Below, piece after piece: positions 34,598 to 42,476 of a stretch of 64,000 bases of DNA. This DNA is from Pseudobutyrivibrio ruminis CF1b. Its GTDB lineage: Bacteria > Bacillota > Clostridia > Lachnospirales > Lachnospiraceae. The translations under genes and the position numbers were made by a program. Position 1 is the stretch's first letter. Every line of letters begins with the position of its first letter. Location: the NCBI RefSeq assembly GCF_000424005.1, contig NZ_AUJB01000009.1, positions 248,001 through 312,000 of the forward strand. Direction: 5' to 3'. The notes beneath the pieces were generated by a model that did no database searches, was not told where the DNA came from, and saw only the letters and a list, made by a program, of their open reading frames with translations.

Positions 34598-35296
34598 ATG
34601 GAATACGTAGATAAAGAACAAGAACAGGTCACCAAGACCTTAAAGGGTGAGAAAAAGAAGCTTTCCCAAATGACCTTTGGACAAAAGCTGGAATATATAT
34701 GGGAGTACTACAAGCTACATATATTAGTGACATTATTAATAATCGGAGCTATCAGCTGGGGCATTCATCATGCCATGACTTATGTTCAATATAAGTTTTA
34801 TGGAATGATTATCAATTCTGGCCAGTACAATGAGCAGGTTGCCAAATCCATGCATGACACCTTGGGGATGGAAAAGCACGATGGCTTTAGCCTCTCTGGA
34901 GATTTCTACACCAATGATACGGAAAACATGGGTGGCTATGGAAACAAGCTGGATATTTATATTATGACTGGTCAGCTTGATTTTGCTTTTACTGACGAAG
35001 TGGGAGTTAAATATCTAGTAGATATGGGTGTTGTTCGAGATTTAAAAACAACAGCACCAGATAAGCTTTTGGATTTGTGGACCAGTGAAGGTCGATTATA
35101 CAATGTAGATGTGACAGATGATGACGGCATCACTGGAAATTATGATGTAGCAGTAGATATCAGCGGTACGGGAATTCAGGAATACTTTGGACTTGATGAG
35201 AATATGAAGTATCTGATGATTGCGGACCTCAGTGGAAGCGAAGAATATTTGCAGAATTTTTATAAATTATTATATGAGATAGAAACAGGAGAATAA
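34598..35296 (+). CDS. Single-span membrane protein paired with YesL
   Basis: 232 residues, function unknown. A charged cytoplasmic N-terminus (KTLKGEKKKLSQMTFGQKLEYIWEYYKLH) precedes one membrane helix at about 47-64, followed by an extracytoplasmic domain with the repeated pattern of an acidic, aromatic-rich fold. It is followed two bases later by a YesL-family gene, so the pair is likely a functional unit. Similar pairs in Clostridia sit near sugar transport genes; none is near here. Confidence 0.7.
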   Translation: MEYVDKEQEQVTKTLKGEKKKLSQMTFGQKLEYIWEYYKLHILVTLLIIGAISWGIHHAMTYVQYKFYGMIINSGQYNEQVAKSMHDTLGMEKHDGFSLSGDFYTNDTENMGGYGNKLDIYIMTGQLDFAFTDEVGVKYLVDMGVVRDLKTTAPDKLLDLWTSEGRLYNVDVTDDDGITGNYDVAVDISGTGIQEYFGLDENMKYLMIADLSGSEEYLQNFYKLLYEIETGE

Positions 35297-35298
35297 TT

Positions 35299-35925
35299 GT
35301 GGGAAGATTTTTTAACAGCAGATTTTTTGATAGCATCTCCAAGATTACAGACATGCTTATAATAGGTTTTTATTTTTTAGTTTGTTCCATTCCTTTATTT
35401 ACAATTGGAGCCAGCCTTACAGCACTTTATTATGCGATTCACAAATGTGTTTATAGGGGCAGAGGCTACACATTAGAGTTCTTTCACTCATTTAAGGAAA
35501 ACTTCAAGCAGTCTACATTATCATGGCTTATCTTTATGGTGATGTTTGGAATCCTTTCAGGAGATATTTATATCACCAAAAATGTTATTAGTCACGATAG
35601 CCCATTTGCTGGAATGTTTATTTTCTTTACAGTGTTGCTAGTGGTTACTATTATTTGGGCGATTTATCATTTTGCTTACATTGCACGATTTTCGAATGGA
35701 TTTAAAGAATCCTTTAAGGTATCAGCAATATTCATGATACTTAATATTGGTTGGAGTATCGCTATACTTGGAGTTTTGGTACTTCTTGGTCTATTAGTAT
35801 ATCGATTCCCAATTTTCCTGTTATTCCTTCCAGGAATGATTGCATCTTCCGTTCACCCAATCCTCGAGCGCGTCTTCCGTAAATACATGAGTGCAGAGGA
35901 CTTAGCAAAGGAAGATGACGTATAA
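35299..35925 (+). CDS. YesL-family (DUF624) membrane protein
   Basis: 208 residues with five membrane helices. The DUF624 pattern is clear: an N-terminal GRFFNSRFFDSISKITDMLI, then CSIPLFTIGASLTALYYAIHK and a cytoplasmic ESF/F-turn (FHSFKENFKQST). The family is often linked to carbohydrate ABC uptake but has no proven activity. Start is GTG 35299 behind CAGGAGAA. Confidence 0.85.
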   Translation: MGRFFNSRFFDSISKITDMLIIGFYFLVCSIPLFTIGASLTALYYAIHKCVYRGRGYTLEFFHSFKENFKQSTLSWLIFMVMFGILSGDIYITKNVISHDSPFAGMFIFFTVLLVVTIIWAIYHFAYIARFSNGFKESFKVSAIFMILNIGWSIAILGVLVLLGLLVYRFPIFLLFLPGMIASSVHPILERVFRKYMSAEDLAKEDDV

Positions 35926-35941
35926 GTAATTAATACATTAT

Positions 35942-35973
35942 AGTCCTTCTCATTATGAGAGGGACTTTTAATT
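35942..35973 (+). terminator. Terminator after the YesL gene
   Basis: AGTCCTTCTC (35942-35951), 5-base loop, GAGAGGGACT (35957-35966) with one mismatch, T-rich tail. Confidence 0.75.
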
Positions 35974-35974
35974 T

Positions 35975-36146
35975 GCAGCTGCATAGACTAGGCAAGCGCG
36001 AGCAAGGTGCTAAAGGTCCAGTGGACCTTTGTTCAGCACCGACCGGAGTGGAACGGAGACGGCCCCGCTCAGGTTCTTTGACATGTAGTCAAAGGTTCTG
36101 AGATGGGAGATGGCTTGCGGGAGCAAGAAAAACTAGGATGCTGCAA
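35975..36146. repeat. GC-rich multi-stem intergenic element
   Basis: About 170 bases markedly richer in GC than surrounding DNA, with no reading frame. Nested stems: GCAAGC (35992-35997) with GCTTGC (36113-36118) closes the element. Inside are GGTGCT (36006-36011) with AGCACC (36035-36040), enclosing AAAGGTCC/GGACCTTT (36012-36019/36023-36030), and CTCAG/CTGAG (36068-36072/36098-36102), enclosing TTTGAC/GTCAAA (36077-36082/36088-36093). The outer flanks GCAGC...CTAG and CTAG...GCTGC are also inverted. It could be a dispersed palindromic (REP/MITE-like) element or a structured RNA. It matches no family I can name. Confidence 0.7.
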
Positions 36147-36154
36147 AAAAGTAT

Positions 36155-36203
36155 TTGACACAAAATATGTGGTGTGCTATAAGTGTATTAGAACAGCTAA
36201 TAC
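36155..36203 (+). promoter_or_regulatory. Promoter and operator of the gntR-ABC cassette
   Basis: TTGACA (36155-36160), 17 bases, TATAAG (36178-36183), then the perfect dyad GTATTAG-N5-CTAATAC (36185-36203) over the transcription start. This is the expected place for autoregulation by the GntR protein encoded next. Confidence 0.8.
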
Positions 36204-36235
36204 AGTATAAGTTAACACCGTGAGGAGGTACTAGC

Positions 36236-36622
36236 TTGATTCATCTAAATTACAGAGATTCTAAGCCTATATATGAGCAGATAAAGGATGGTCTTAGACG
36301 TTTGGTGGTGTCTGGGGCTGTACGGACAGATGAAAAGCTACCAAGTGTGCGTGAATTGGCCACAAGCTTATCAATTAATCCAAATACCATCCAGAAGGCT
36401 TATAGAGAGCTGGAACAGGAAGGGTACATTTACACAATAGCAGGTAAAGGCAGCTATGCAGCTCAAAGAGCAGATGTTGCAACTGGGAGGAATGAAGAAC
36501 TTATGAAAGAATTCGATGAGATAGTAAAAGAACTTCTGTATCTGTGCCAGGATAAGGATATCCTTATCAGAAGAATTGAAGAGATAGCGAAGGGAGGGGC
36601 AGCGAGTGATTCAGGTAAGTAA
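36236..36622 (+). CDS. GntR-family regulator, YtrA subfamily
   Basis: 128 residues. The winged helix-turn-helix covers residues 8-75 (IYEQIKDGLRRLVVSGA, KLPSVRELATSLSINPNTIQKAYRELEQEGYIYT). The short C-terminal dimerisation tail is characteristic of YtrA, which represses an adjacent ABC operon and often responds to cell-envelope antibiotics. Start is TTG 36236 behind GAGGAGG. It overlaps the ATPase gene by 17 bases, and the operator-like dyad upstream suggests self-repression. Confidence 0.92.
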   Translation: MIHLNYRDSKPIYEQIKDGLRRLVVSGAVRTDEKLPSVRELATSLSINPNTIQKAYRELEQEGYIYTIAGKGSYAAQRADVATGRNEELMKEFDEIVKELLYLCQDKDILIRRIEEIAKGGAASDSGK

Positions 36623-37505
36623 TGTTACTAAGAAATTTGGAGACTTCATTGCCCTTGACGATTTAAATATGCATGTAGAGAAGGGCGCCATTTATGGTTT
36701 GGTAGGGCCAAATGGTGCAGGTAAGTCTACAATCATTCGCCACCTTTGTGGTGTATATAAGCAGGATGCTGGTCAGGTGCTTATTGATGGACAGCCAGTT
36801 TATGAAAATCAGGCCATCAAAAGCAGATATACAGTGATTCCAGATGACATATTCTTTTTCACACAGGCTAACACAATGGACATGATGAAGTTTTATAAGA
36901 ATATGTATCCAAACTTTGATGAGGCACTCTTCAAGAAGATTATGGATTGCTTTCCAGCGATTAATCCTAAGAAGATGGTTCGTAGCCTTTCAAAGGGTAT
37001 GCAGAAGCAGGTAGCATTTATGCTTTCTATTGCAGCAAGACCAGAGCTTATGATTTTGGATGAGCCAGTGGATGGTCTTGATCCTGTTATGCGCCGTCAG
37101 ATTTGGAGCCTTATTATGTCCGATGTTGCGGAGAATGGTCTTACAGTTCTTGTTAGCTCACATAACCTTAGAGAGCTTGAGGACGTATGTGACCATGTGG
37201 GAATCATGAATAATGGAAAGATTCTTATTGAGCGTTCACTTGATGAGCTTCAGACTTCCATTACAAAGATTCAGATTGCATTTGAAGGCGATATGCCACA
37301 GCTTCCAGATGATATTACAGTTTTAAAGAAGATTACAAACGGACGAGTACATACACTTATAGTCAAGGGAGAACCCAGAGCTGCAGAGCAGGCTATCGGT
37401 CAGATGAATCCTCTTCTGATGGATGTGCTTCCACTTACCCTTGAAGAGATATTTATTTATGAGCTGGGAGGTGAGAACTATGCAGTCAAAGACATCATTT
37501 TTTAA
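36606..37505 (+). CDS. ABC transporter ATPase, YtrB-like
   Basis: 299 residues. Walker A GPNGAGKST, signature SLSKGMQKQV, Walker B LMILDEPVDGLDP and the switch histidine in SSHNLRELE are intact. The C-terminal domain after residue 215 is of the type seen in multidrug and antibiotic-defence importers/exporters. It starts at GTG 36606 inside the regulator gene and overlaps the permease gene. Confidence 0.92.
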   Translation: MIQVSNVTKKFGDFIALDDLNMHVEKGAIYGLVGPNGAGKSTIIRHLCGVYKQDAGQVLIDGQPVYENQAIKSRYTVIPDDIFFFTQANTMDMMKFYKNMYPNFDEALFKKIMDCFPAINPKKMVRSLSKGMQKQVAFMLSIAARPELMILDEPVDGLDPVMRRQIWSLIMSDVAENGLTVLVSSHNLRELEDVCDHVGIMNNGKILIERSLDELQTSITKIQIAFEGDMPQLPDDITVLKKITNGRVHTLIVKGEPRAAEQAIGQMNPLLMDVLPLTLEEIFIYELGGENYAVKDIIF

Positions 37506-39525
37506 TATGGCTTTGTTCAAAAAGAACATAAGCAGAACCTGGATTGCCGGACTGTTATATTTCGTCCTACTACTGTTGATGCTTCCAGTATATTTCGTAA
37601 TCAACACGGCCAATATAAATGGAGATGATTGGTACACAAGACTGGGCTACACAATGGAGATGCGACTTTATGAGCATATGAGTAGTATTCCAACCACCTT
37701 TCTAGCTATCATTATTTCCATCATTGTTACAGGAATTACATTTTGGTACCTGTTTAATAGAAGAGATAACTACATGATGCATTCGTTCCCAGTAAGCAGA
37801 AGAAGCTTATTTTTTACAGGTATTTTATCTAGTCTTACTGTCAGCTTACTGCCAGTTGTTTTGGTATCCGTTATCATGACGATTGCAGCAGCTGCGCGAG
37901 GATGTAGTGGACTTGTCTGCATTTGGTATTGGGCGCTTATCGTAGCGGTATCTACATTGTTATTTACAGCTATAGCCATATTCTCCCTGATGATCTCAGG
38001 ACAGATTGTTACAGGCATTATCTTCTATTTTATATTCAATTTCCTTTATCTTATGATGGAAATTGCATTCCGCCTTACAGCAAGCATCCTTATCTGGGGA
38101 CTTTCTGAGACCATGAACGGAATCCAGTACAAGATTTGGACTCCAGTGTTATATATTCCAGACAAGGCTAAAGTCCTTTCAAACATAGTTATGGATGATA
38201 ATTACACACAGGTCATTCATTTCGATCATAGCTTTATGGGAGGAGATATCCTTGCAATTTATGCAGTAGCTGCCATTGTAATTATTATTGTCAGCTATCA
38301 GTTATATAGATTTAAGAAGCTTGAGACAGTGCTTGATTTCATCGCTGTTCCATTTATGAAGCCAGTGTTCTCTGTTGGAATGTCATTCTTCATTTCAATG
38401 GTAGCAGGCGCTTTCATTTCTGGAATGGTTGAAGCGCTTACACCACTTAGCTACGACACAAAATTTGGAATCGCCATTATTTCAGCACTGATTTTGGGAG
38501 TTATTATATACTTTGCTACTCAGATGCTTATCGAGAAGACTCTTAGAGTTTTCTGCGCAAAGAAAGCATTCCATTGCGGAATTTACTCACTTGCAGCACT
38601 TGCTATTTTACTTTGCATGAGACTTGATGTGATTGGCATCGAGAATAAAGTTCCAGCTTTGAAGGATATTGAGTGGGCAGGCATCGAGAACGATTACACC
38701 ATGGTATTTACAGATGAGATGGAGATTGAAGCCTTCAGACAGATGCACCAGAATTTCCTTACAGATAAGAAGGAACTTAGAAATATTAATTACAATTATC
38801 CAGATGTGGATGGAAAAACATTCTCTATTCGCTACAAGCTAAAAAATGGAGATATAGTCATCCGAAGCTATCCTGTTATTAATACAGAGGCGTCAGTGGT
38901 ATCGTCAGAGTATCTGGCAGCCACACAGCCAATCCTTGATTTCGTAAATAATCCCGGAAGAATCAAGGAACATGTCATTGGAAATATCTGGAATAACTGC
39001 GAGGTTAAGTCTATGGACTTCGGCATTGTAATAGATGTGCCAGAGACACATGATTATTACATGGAGTACACTGAGTTTGACGAGCTTTCTACTAAGGAGA
39101 AAAAAGCTAAGTTCAAGAGAGTGTACGATGAATTCCTTAAAGATGTAGATGCAGGAAAAGTATTCCAACAGAGTTTCGCCGGCTACGATTACCAGTATGA
39201 CGCTAACCAGAAGACAACATTGTACAATTCGTTTGATTTTGTAATAAAGAATCCAGACGTGTTATACTTCTCTGATTCTGACACATTTTACGACAATGAT
39301 TATGGAACCAGCGGAGATGTACTGCACGAGCAGAGCATTTATGTAGAGTTGAATACAGACTGCACAAACACATTGAAGGCATTAAAGGATGAGGGCTTCT
39401 ACTCAGATGAGAAAGACTTAATCACAAATTATGATTTCTCAAGAAAGTATGAAAGCTATGGTTATTCAGATTCAGATGACTATGTCTACGAAGATCCTGA
39501 CGGAGATTTAGCTCCTTGGGATTAA
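37480..39525 (+). CDS. Large ABC permease with extracytoplasmic domain
   Basis: 681 residues. About eleven membrane helices occupy the first 420 residues, followed by a long acidic extracytoplasmic domain rich in tyrosine and aspartate (ending SYGYSDSDDYVYEDPDGDL). ATG 37480 is preferred over ATG 37423, because GGGAGGTGAG lies just before it. Together with the YtrA-like regulator and YtrB-like ATPase it forms a self-regulated ABC cassette, probably for envelope stress or antibiotic response. Substrate unknown. Confidence 0.8.
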   Translation: MQSKTSFFNMALFKKNISRTWIAGLLYFVLLLLMLPVYFVINTANINGDDWYTRLGYTMEMRLYEHMSSIPTTFLAIIISIIVTGITFWYLFNRRDNYMMHSFPVSRRSLFFTGILSSLTVSLLPVVLVSVIMTIAAAARGCSGLVCIWYWALIVAVSTLLFTAIAIFSLMISGQIVTGIIFYFIFNFLYLMMEIAFRLTASILIWGLSETMNGIQYKIWTPVLYIPDKAKVLSNIVMDDNYTQVIHFDHSFMGGDILAIYAVAAIVIIIVSYQLYRFKKLETVLDFIAVPFMKPVFSVGMSFFISMVAGAFISGMVEALTPLSYDTKFGIAIISALILGVIIYFATQMLIEKTLRVFCAKKAFHCGIYSLAALAILLCMRLDVIGIENKVPALKDIEWAGIENDYTMVFTDEMEIEAFRQMHQNFLTDKKELRNINYNYPDVDGKTFSIRYKLKNGDIVIRSYPVINTEASVVSSEYLAATQPILDFVNNPGRIKEHVIGNIWNNCEVKSMDFGIVIDVPETHDYYMEYTEFDELSTKEKKAKFKRVYDEFLKDVDAGKVFQQSFAGYDYQYDANQKTTLYNSFDFVIKNPDVLYFSDSDTFYDNDYGTSGDVLHEQSIYVELNTDCTNTLKALKDEGFYSDEKDLITNYDFSRKYESYGYSDSDDYVYEDPDGDLAPWD

Positions 39526-39573
39526 CTAAATTGCTTATTTCGTAATTCTCTATCCGATACAATTCTCAACACA

Positions 39574-39612
39574 GACCCCGAGGACCTCTCAACCTCGGGG
39601 TCAATTTTTTTT
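39574..39612 (+). terminator. Terminator after the ABC permease
   Basis: GACCCCGAGG (39574-39583), 9-base loop, CCTCGGGGTC (39593-39602), AA, then a T-run. Confidence 0.9.
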
Positions 39613-39681
39613 ATTTAGAGCCGATATAAATAATGACAAAAATATTTTTGAAAATTTTGTTAAAAAATTTTAGAATGACTA

Positions 39682-39709
39682 TAAAGTTTTATATTAAGTC
39701 GTCCGATAA
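39682..39709 (+). promoter_or_regulatory. Sigma-28 (FliA/SigD) promoter of flgM operon
   Basis: TAAA (39682-39685), 15 bases, GTCCGATAA (39701-39709), close to the flagellar sigma consensus TAAA-N15-GCCGATAA. Confidence 0.88.
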
Positions 39710-39766
39710 ATGGAATGTAAGAAGAATAAAATGGTTCAAAATCAGGGAGGAAAGGAGTGTGGCGAT

Positions 39767-40045
39767 ATGCGTATAGAGGCTTACAATCAGGTAGCTCAGC
39801 TCTATCAGTCATCAAACACTAAAAACACGACACAGGCTGCAAAAACAAATGGAATGGGCCGTGACCAGGTTCAGATTTCATCTACAGGTAAGGACTACCA
39901 TGTAGCAAAGGCAGCAGTATCTGAGGCGGCAGATATCAGAGAAGATCTAGTAGCAGACATCAAAGCTAGAATCAAAGCTGGTACTTACGAAGTCAGCACA
40001 GAGGACTTCGCAGAGAAGTTATTGTCTCAGTTCGGTCAGATTTAG
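39767..40045 (+). CDS. flgM: Anti-sigma-28 factor FlgM
   Basis: 92 residues. FlgM binds flagellar sigma-28 until the hook is complete, then is exported. The C-terminal binding segment is seen in VAEAADIREDLV-like text (SEAADIREDLVADIKARIKAGTYE), followed by DFAEKLLSQF. The N-terminal part is Gln/Ser/Thr-rich and probably disordered. ATG 39767 follows AAGGAG; the longer frame from 39710 begins at the promoter -10 itself and would precede the transcription start. First gene of the late flagellar operon. Confidence 0.9.
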   Translation: MRIEAYNQVAQLYQSSNTKNTTQAAKTNGMGRDQVQISSTGKDYHVAKAAVSEAADIREDLVADIKARIKAGTYEVSTEDFAEKLLSQFGQI

Positions 40046-40063
40046 TTTAGTGAGGAAAGATGC

Positions 40064-40576
40064 GTGGCTAGTTTAATGGATGAATTGCTCTTAACTATGG
40101 ACGGTGAAACAGAGCAGTATGAAAAGTTAATTAGTCTTAATGGAGAAAAGAAGGATTCTATTATCCATAAGAAGCTTGACGTACTGGAAGCTATTACCTC
40201 TCAGGAGCAAGCCATCGCAGACTCCTTATTGGAGTTGGAGAAACGACGCGCCGAGTTACTGCGCCATATAGCAGCAGTAATGGGTCACGACGGGGAGCAG
40301 ATTACCGTTTCATGGATGATCGATAATTTGGCGAACCAGCCTGTAGAGAGAAAACAACTTATAACTGCCAGGGGCAAATTAATACAAGCAGCTGACAATG
40401 CACAGGTGCTTAATATTCAGACTCAAAATCTTCTGCGCCAGGCGCTTGAGATGGTTGAGTTTGACATTACCCTTATCAAGAGTGCAAGACAGGCACCACA
40501 GACGTCCAACTATGGCAGGGATGCAGAGACTACAGGAGATTTGTTAGGTAAATCGGGATTTGACGCTAAACAGTAG
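40064..40576 (+). CDS. flgN: FlgN-family flagellar export chaperone
   Basis: 170 residues, mostly helical with long heptad-like stretches (LEAITSQEQAIADSLLELEKRRAELLRHIAAVMG). FlgN escorts the hook-filament junction proteins FlgK and FlgL to the export gate. Assignment rests on the FlgN-like N-terminus and on its place between flgM and flgK, the same order as in Bacillus. Start is GTG 40064 behind GAGGAAAG; ATG 40076 is an alternative. Confidence 0.82.
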   Translation: MASLMDELLLTMDGETEQYEKLISLNGEKKDSIIHKKLDVLEAITSQEQAIADSLLELEKRRAELLRHIAAVMGHDGEQITVSWMIDNLANQPVERKQLITARGKLIQAADNAQVLNIQTQNLLRQALEMVEFDITLIKSARQAPQTSNYGRDAETTGDLLGKSGFDAKQ

Positions 40577-40619
40577 GAAACGGATGTCCTTAAAGATTAG
40601 CAAGCTTTAAGGAGGACCT

Positions 40620-42449
40620 ATGGCTAATAGTTTTGGAAGCTTATATGTTGGAGCATCTGGCCTACAGTCAGCATCACATGGTTTAAATACAACAGCTAAC
40701 AACCTTTCGAACATCAACACCGAAGGTTATGTTCGTGAGCAGGTTGTTTATGAAGATAGAAATTATCAAAAAATAGGTGAAGCCGCAGTGAGTACACAGT
40801 ATCGTGGACTCGGTGTGGAAGTAGGAACGATCGTCCACGCTCGCGATATCTTTTTAGATAAAGCATATCGAAGTGAGAATGGGCGACATTCTTTTTATGA
40901 AGCTAGTTCAGAAGCAGTGCAGGAGGTTATCACTCATCTGCAGGAATCTGACGGCCAGGCTTTCGAGGCAGCCATCAAAGATTTTGAGGAGGCCTTCGAG
41001 GAGTTTGCCAAAGATCCTTCAGATACTGTTAACCAGAACCTGGTATTGCAGAAGGCTAGCCTTTTTTTGTCCCGCGCAACAGCGGTTGAAGATGGATTTG
41101 AAGATTATCAGACCATTATCAATTCCAAAATCTCTGAGAAGCTTAACCGCATCAATGAGATTGGAAAAGAGATGGTTGAGTTGAATTTAAGAATACAGGC
41201 CATTGAGTCGGCAGGTGTTGAGAAGGCCATGGACCTTAGAGACAAGAGAGATCTGTTGATAGATGAACTTTCAGGACTTGCAAGAATCACATATCGTGAG
41301 GACAACATGGGGGTTGTTCATGTGGAGCTGGAGCAAGTAGAGTTTATCGACGAGGTTACATATCATCCAGTTGGAAATCTTACAGACAGAAAGACTGGAT
41401 TCGTAACACCATACTGGCCACACATGTCAGAGATTAATGATCCTGACGACCCTACTCAGAATTACTACTATCCAATATATGATTTGACAAACGTCAGCGC
41501 AGAGAAAGATTCAGATATTGGAGAGGTAAAGGCACTTCTTATGGCAAGAGGTGAGACCTGGAGTGATTACAGAGATTTCTATGATGAGAATGGGAATTAC
41601 ATTGCATCTGATGTTTATAAAGATGGCGTGGCAAACTCCATCATGATGAACTCAGAGGCAGAGCTTGATACATTGATTCATCAGGTAGTAACTGAAATCA
41701 ACAACATTTACAGCCCAATCATAGCTGTGGACAAAGTTTATTCAGGTGCACTTACAGCCACATACATCGATGAAAATGGTGAGGAAGTAACACTTGATGC
41801 AAGCAAGGTTCACATTCTCGATACAGCAAGTTGTTCACTGGGTAGCGATTTGGAATATCCACCAAGAGAGCTTTTCGTACGAAGCGCCTACGACAGATTT
41901 AAAAATAACGAGCTGATGGATGTGAAACTCACAATAGACGATGGCAACGGCGGAACTTATGAACAGACAGTTCAGGTATATGTATACAACGAAGAAGATT
42001 TAAGCGACGCCAACACCTGTTATACATTAAAGAACCTTCGAATGAACGAGGTACTTGAGAAGCAGGAATCTTATATTCCTCATCTTATGTACAAGGAAAA
42101 TAAGATAGCTGTAAACCATGATTTGGGAGCAGCCCTCAGTGCGATCTGGACCAATCAGACCTTCAATCTTAATCCTAGTGATACCACTCCATGTGGATAC
42201 TCAGGATTCTATGTAAAGTGGATTGGTGAAATCGGAAATACAGGTAACGTATACAAGACTACAGCAGAATCTCTTCTAGGAACAAAGGAAGAAATCGAGT
42301 TTAGCCGTCAGGGCGTTATCGGCGTATCTTCTGATGAAGAGCTCACAATAATGATTAAATATCAGTCAGCTTACAACGCTGCCAGCCGATATATAAATGT
42401 AGTAAACGAAATGATTGAACATCTTGTTACATCACTTGGACATGTTTAA
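40620..42449 (+). CDS. flgK: Flagellar hook-associated protein FlgK, first copy
   Basis: 609 residues. The conserved N-terminus SLYVGASGLQSASHGLNTTANNLSNINTEGYVRE and the C-terminus SRQGVIGVSSDEELTIMIKYQSAYNAASRYINVVNEMI are the D0/D1 helices that join hook to filament. The variable middle is exposed. Start ATG follows AAGGAGG. It is followed 27 bases later by a second, quite different flgK. Confidence 0.93.
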   Translation: MANSFGSLYVGASGLQSASHGLNTTANNLSNINTEGYVREQVVYEDRNYQKIGEAAVSTQYRGLGVEVGTIVHARDIFLDKAYRSENGRHSFYEASSEAVQEVITHLQESDGQAFEAAIKDFEEAFEEFAKDPSDTVNQNLVLQKASLFLSRATAVEDGFEDYQTIINSKISEKLNRINEIGKEMVELNLRIQAIESAGVEKAMDLRDKRDLLIDELSGLARITYREDNMGVVHVELEQVEFIDEVTYHPVGNLTDRKTGFVTPYWPHMSEINDPDDPTQNYYYPIYDLTNVSAEKDSDIGEVKALLMARGETWSDYRDFYDENGNYIASDVYKDGVANSIMMNSEAELDTLIHQVVTEINNIYSPIIAVDKVYSGALTATYIDENGEEVTLDASKVHILDTASCSLGSDLEYPPRELFVRSAYDRFKNNELMDVKLTIDDGNGGTYEQTVQVYVYNEEDLSDANTCYTLKNLRMNEVLEKQESYIPHLMYKENKIAVNHDLGAALSAIWTNQTFNLNPSDTTPCGYSGFYVKWIGEIGNTGNVYKTTAESLLGTKEEIEFSRQGVIGVSSDEELTIMIKYQSAYNAASRYINVVNEMIEHLVTSLGHV

Positions 42450-42476
42450 TCAGTAAATGACAGGAGGGGTTAGCCT

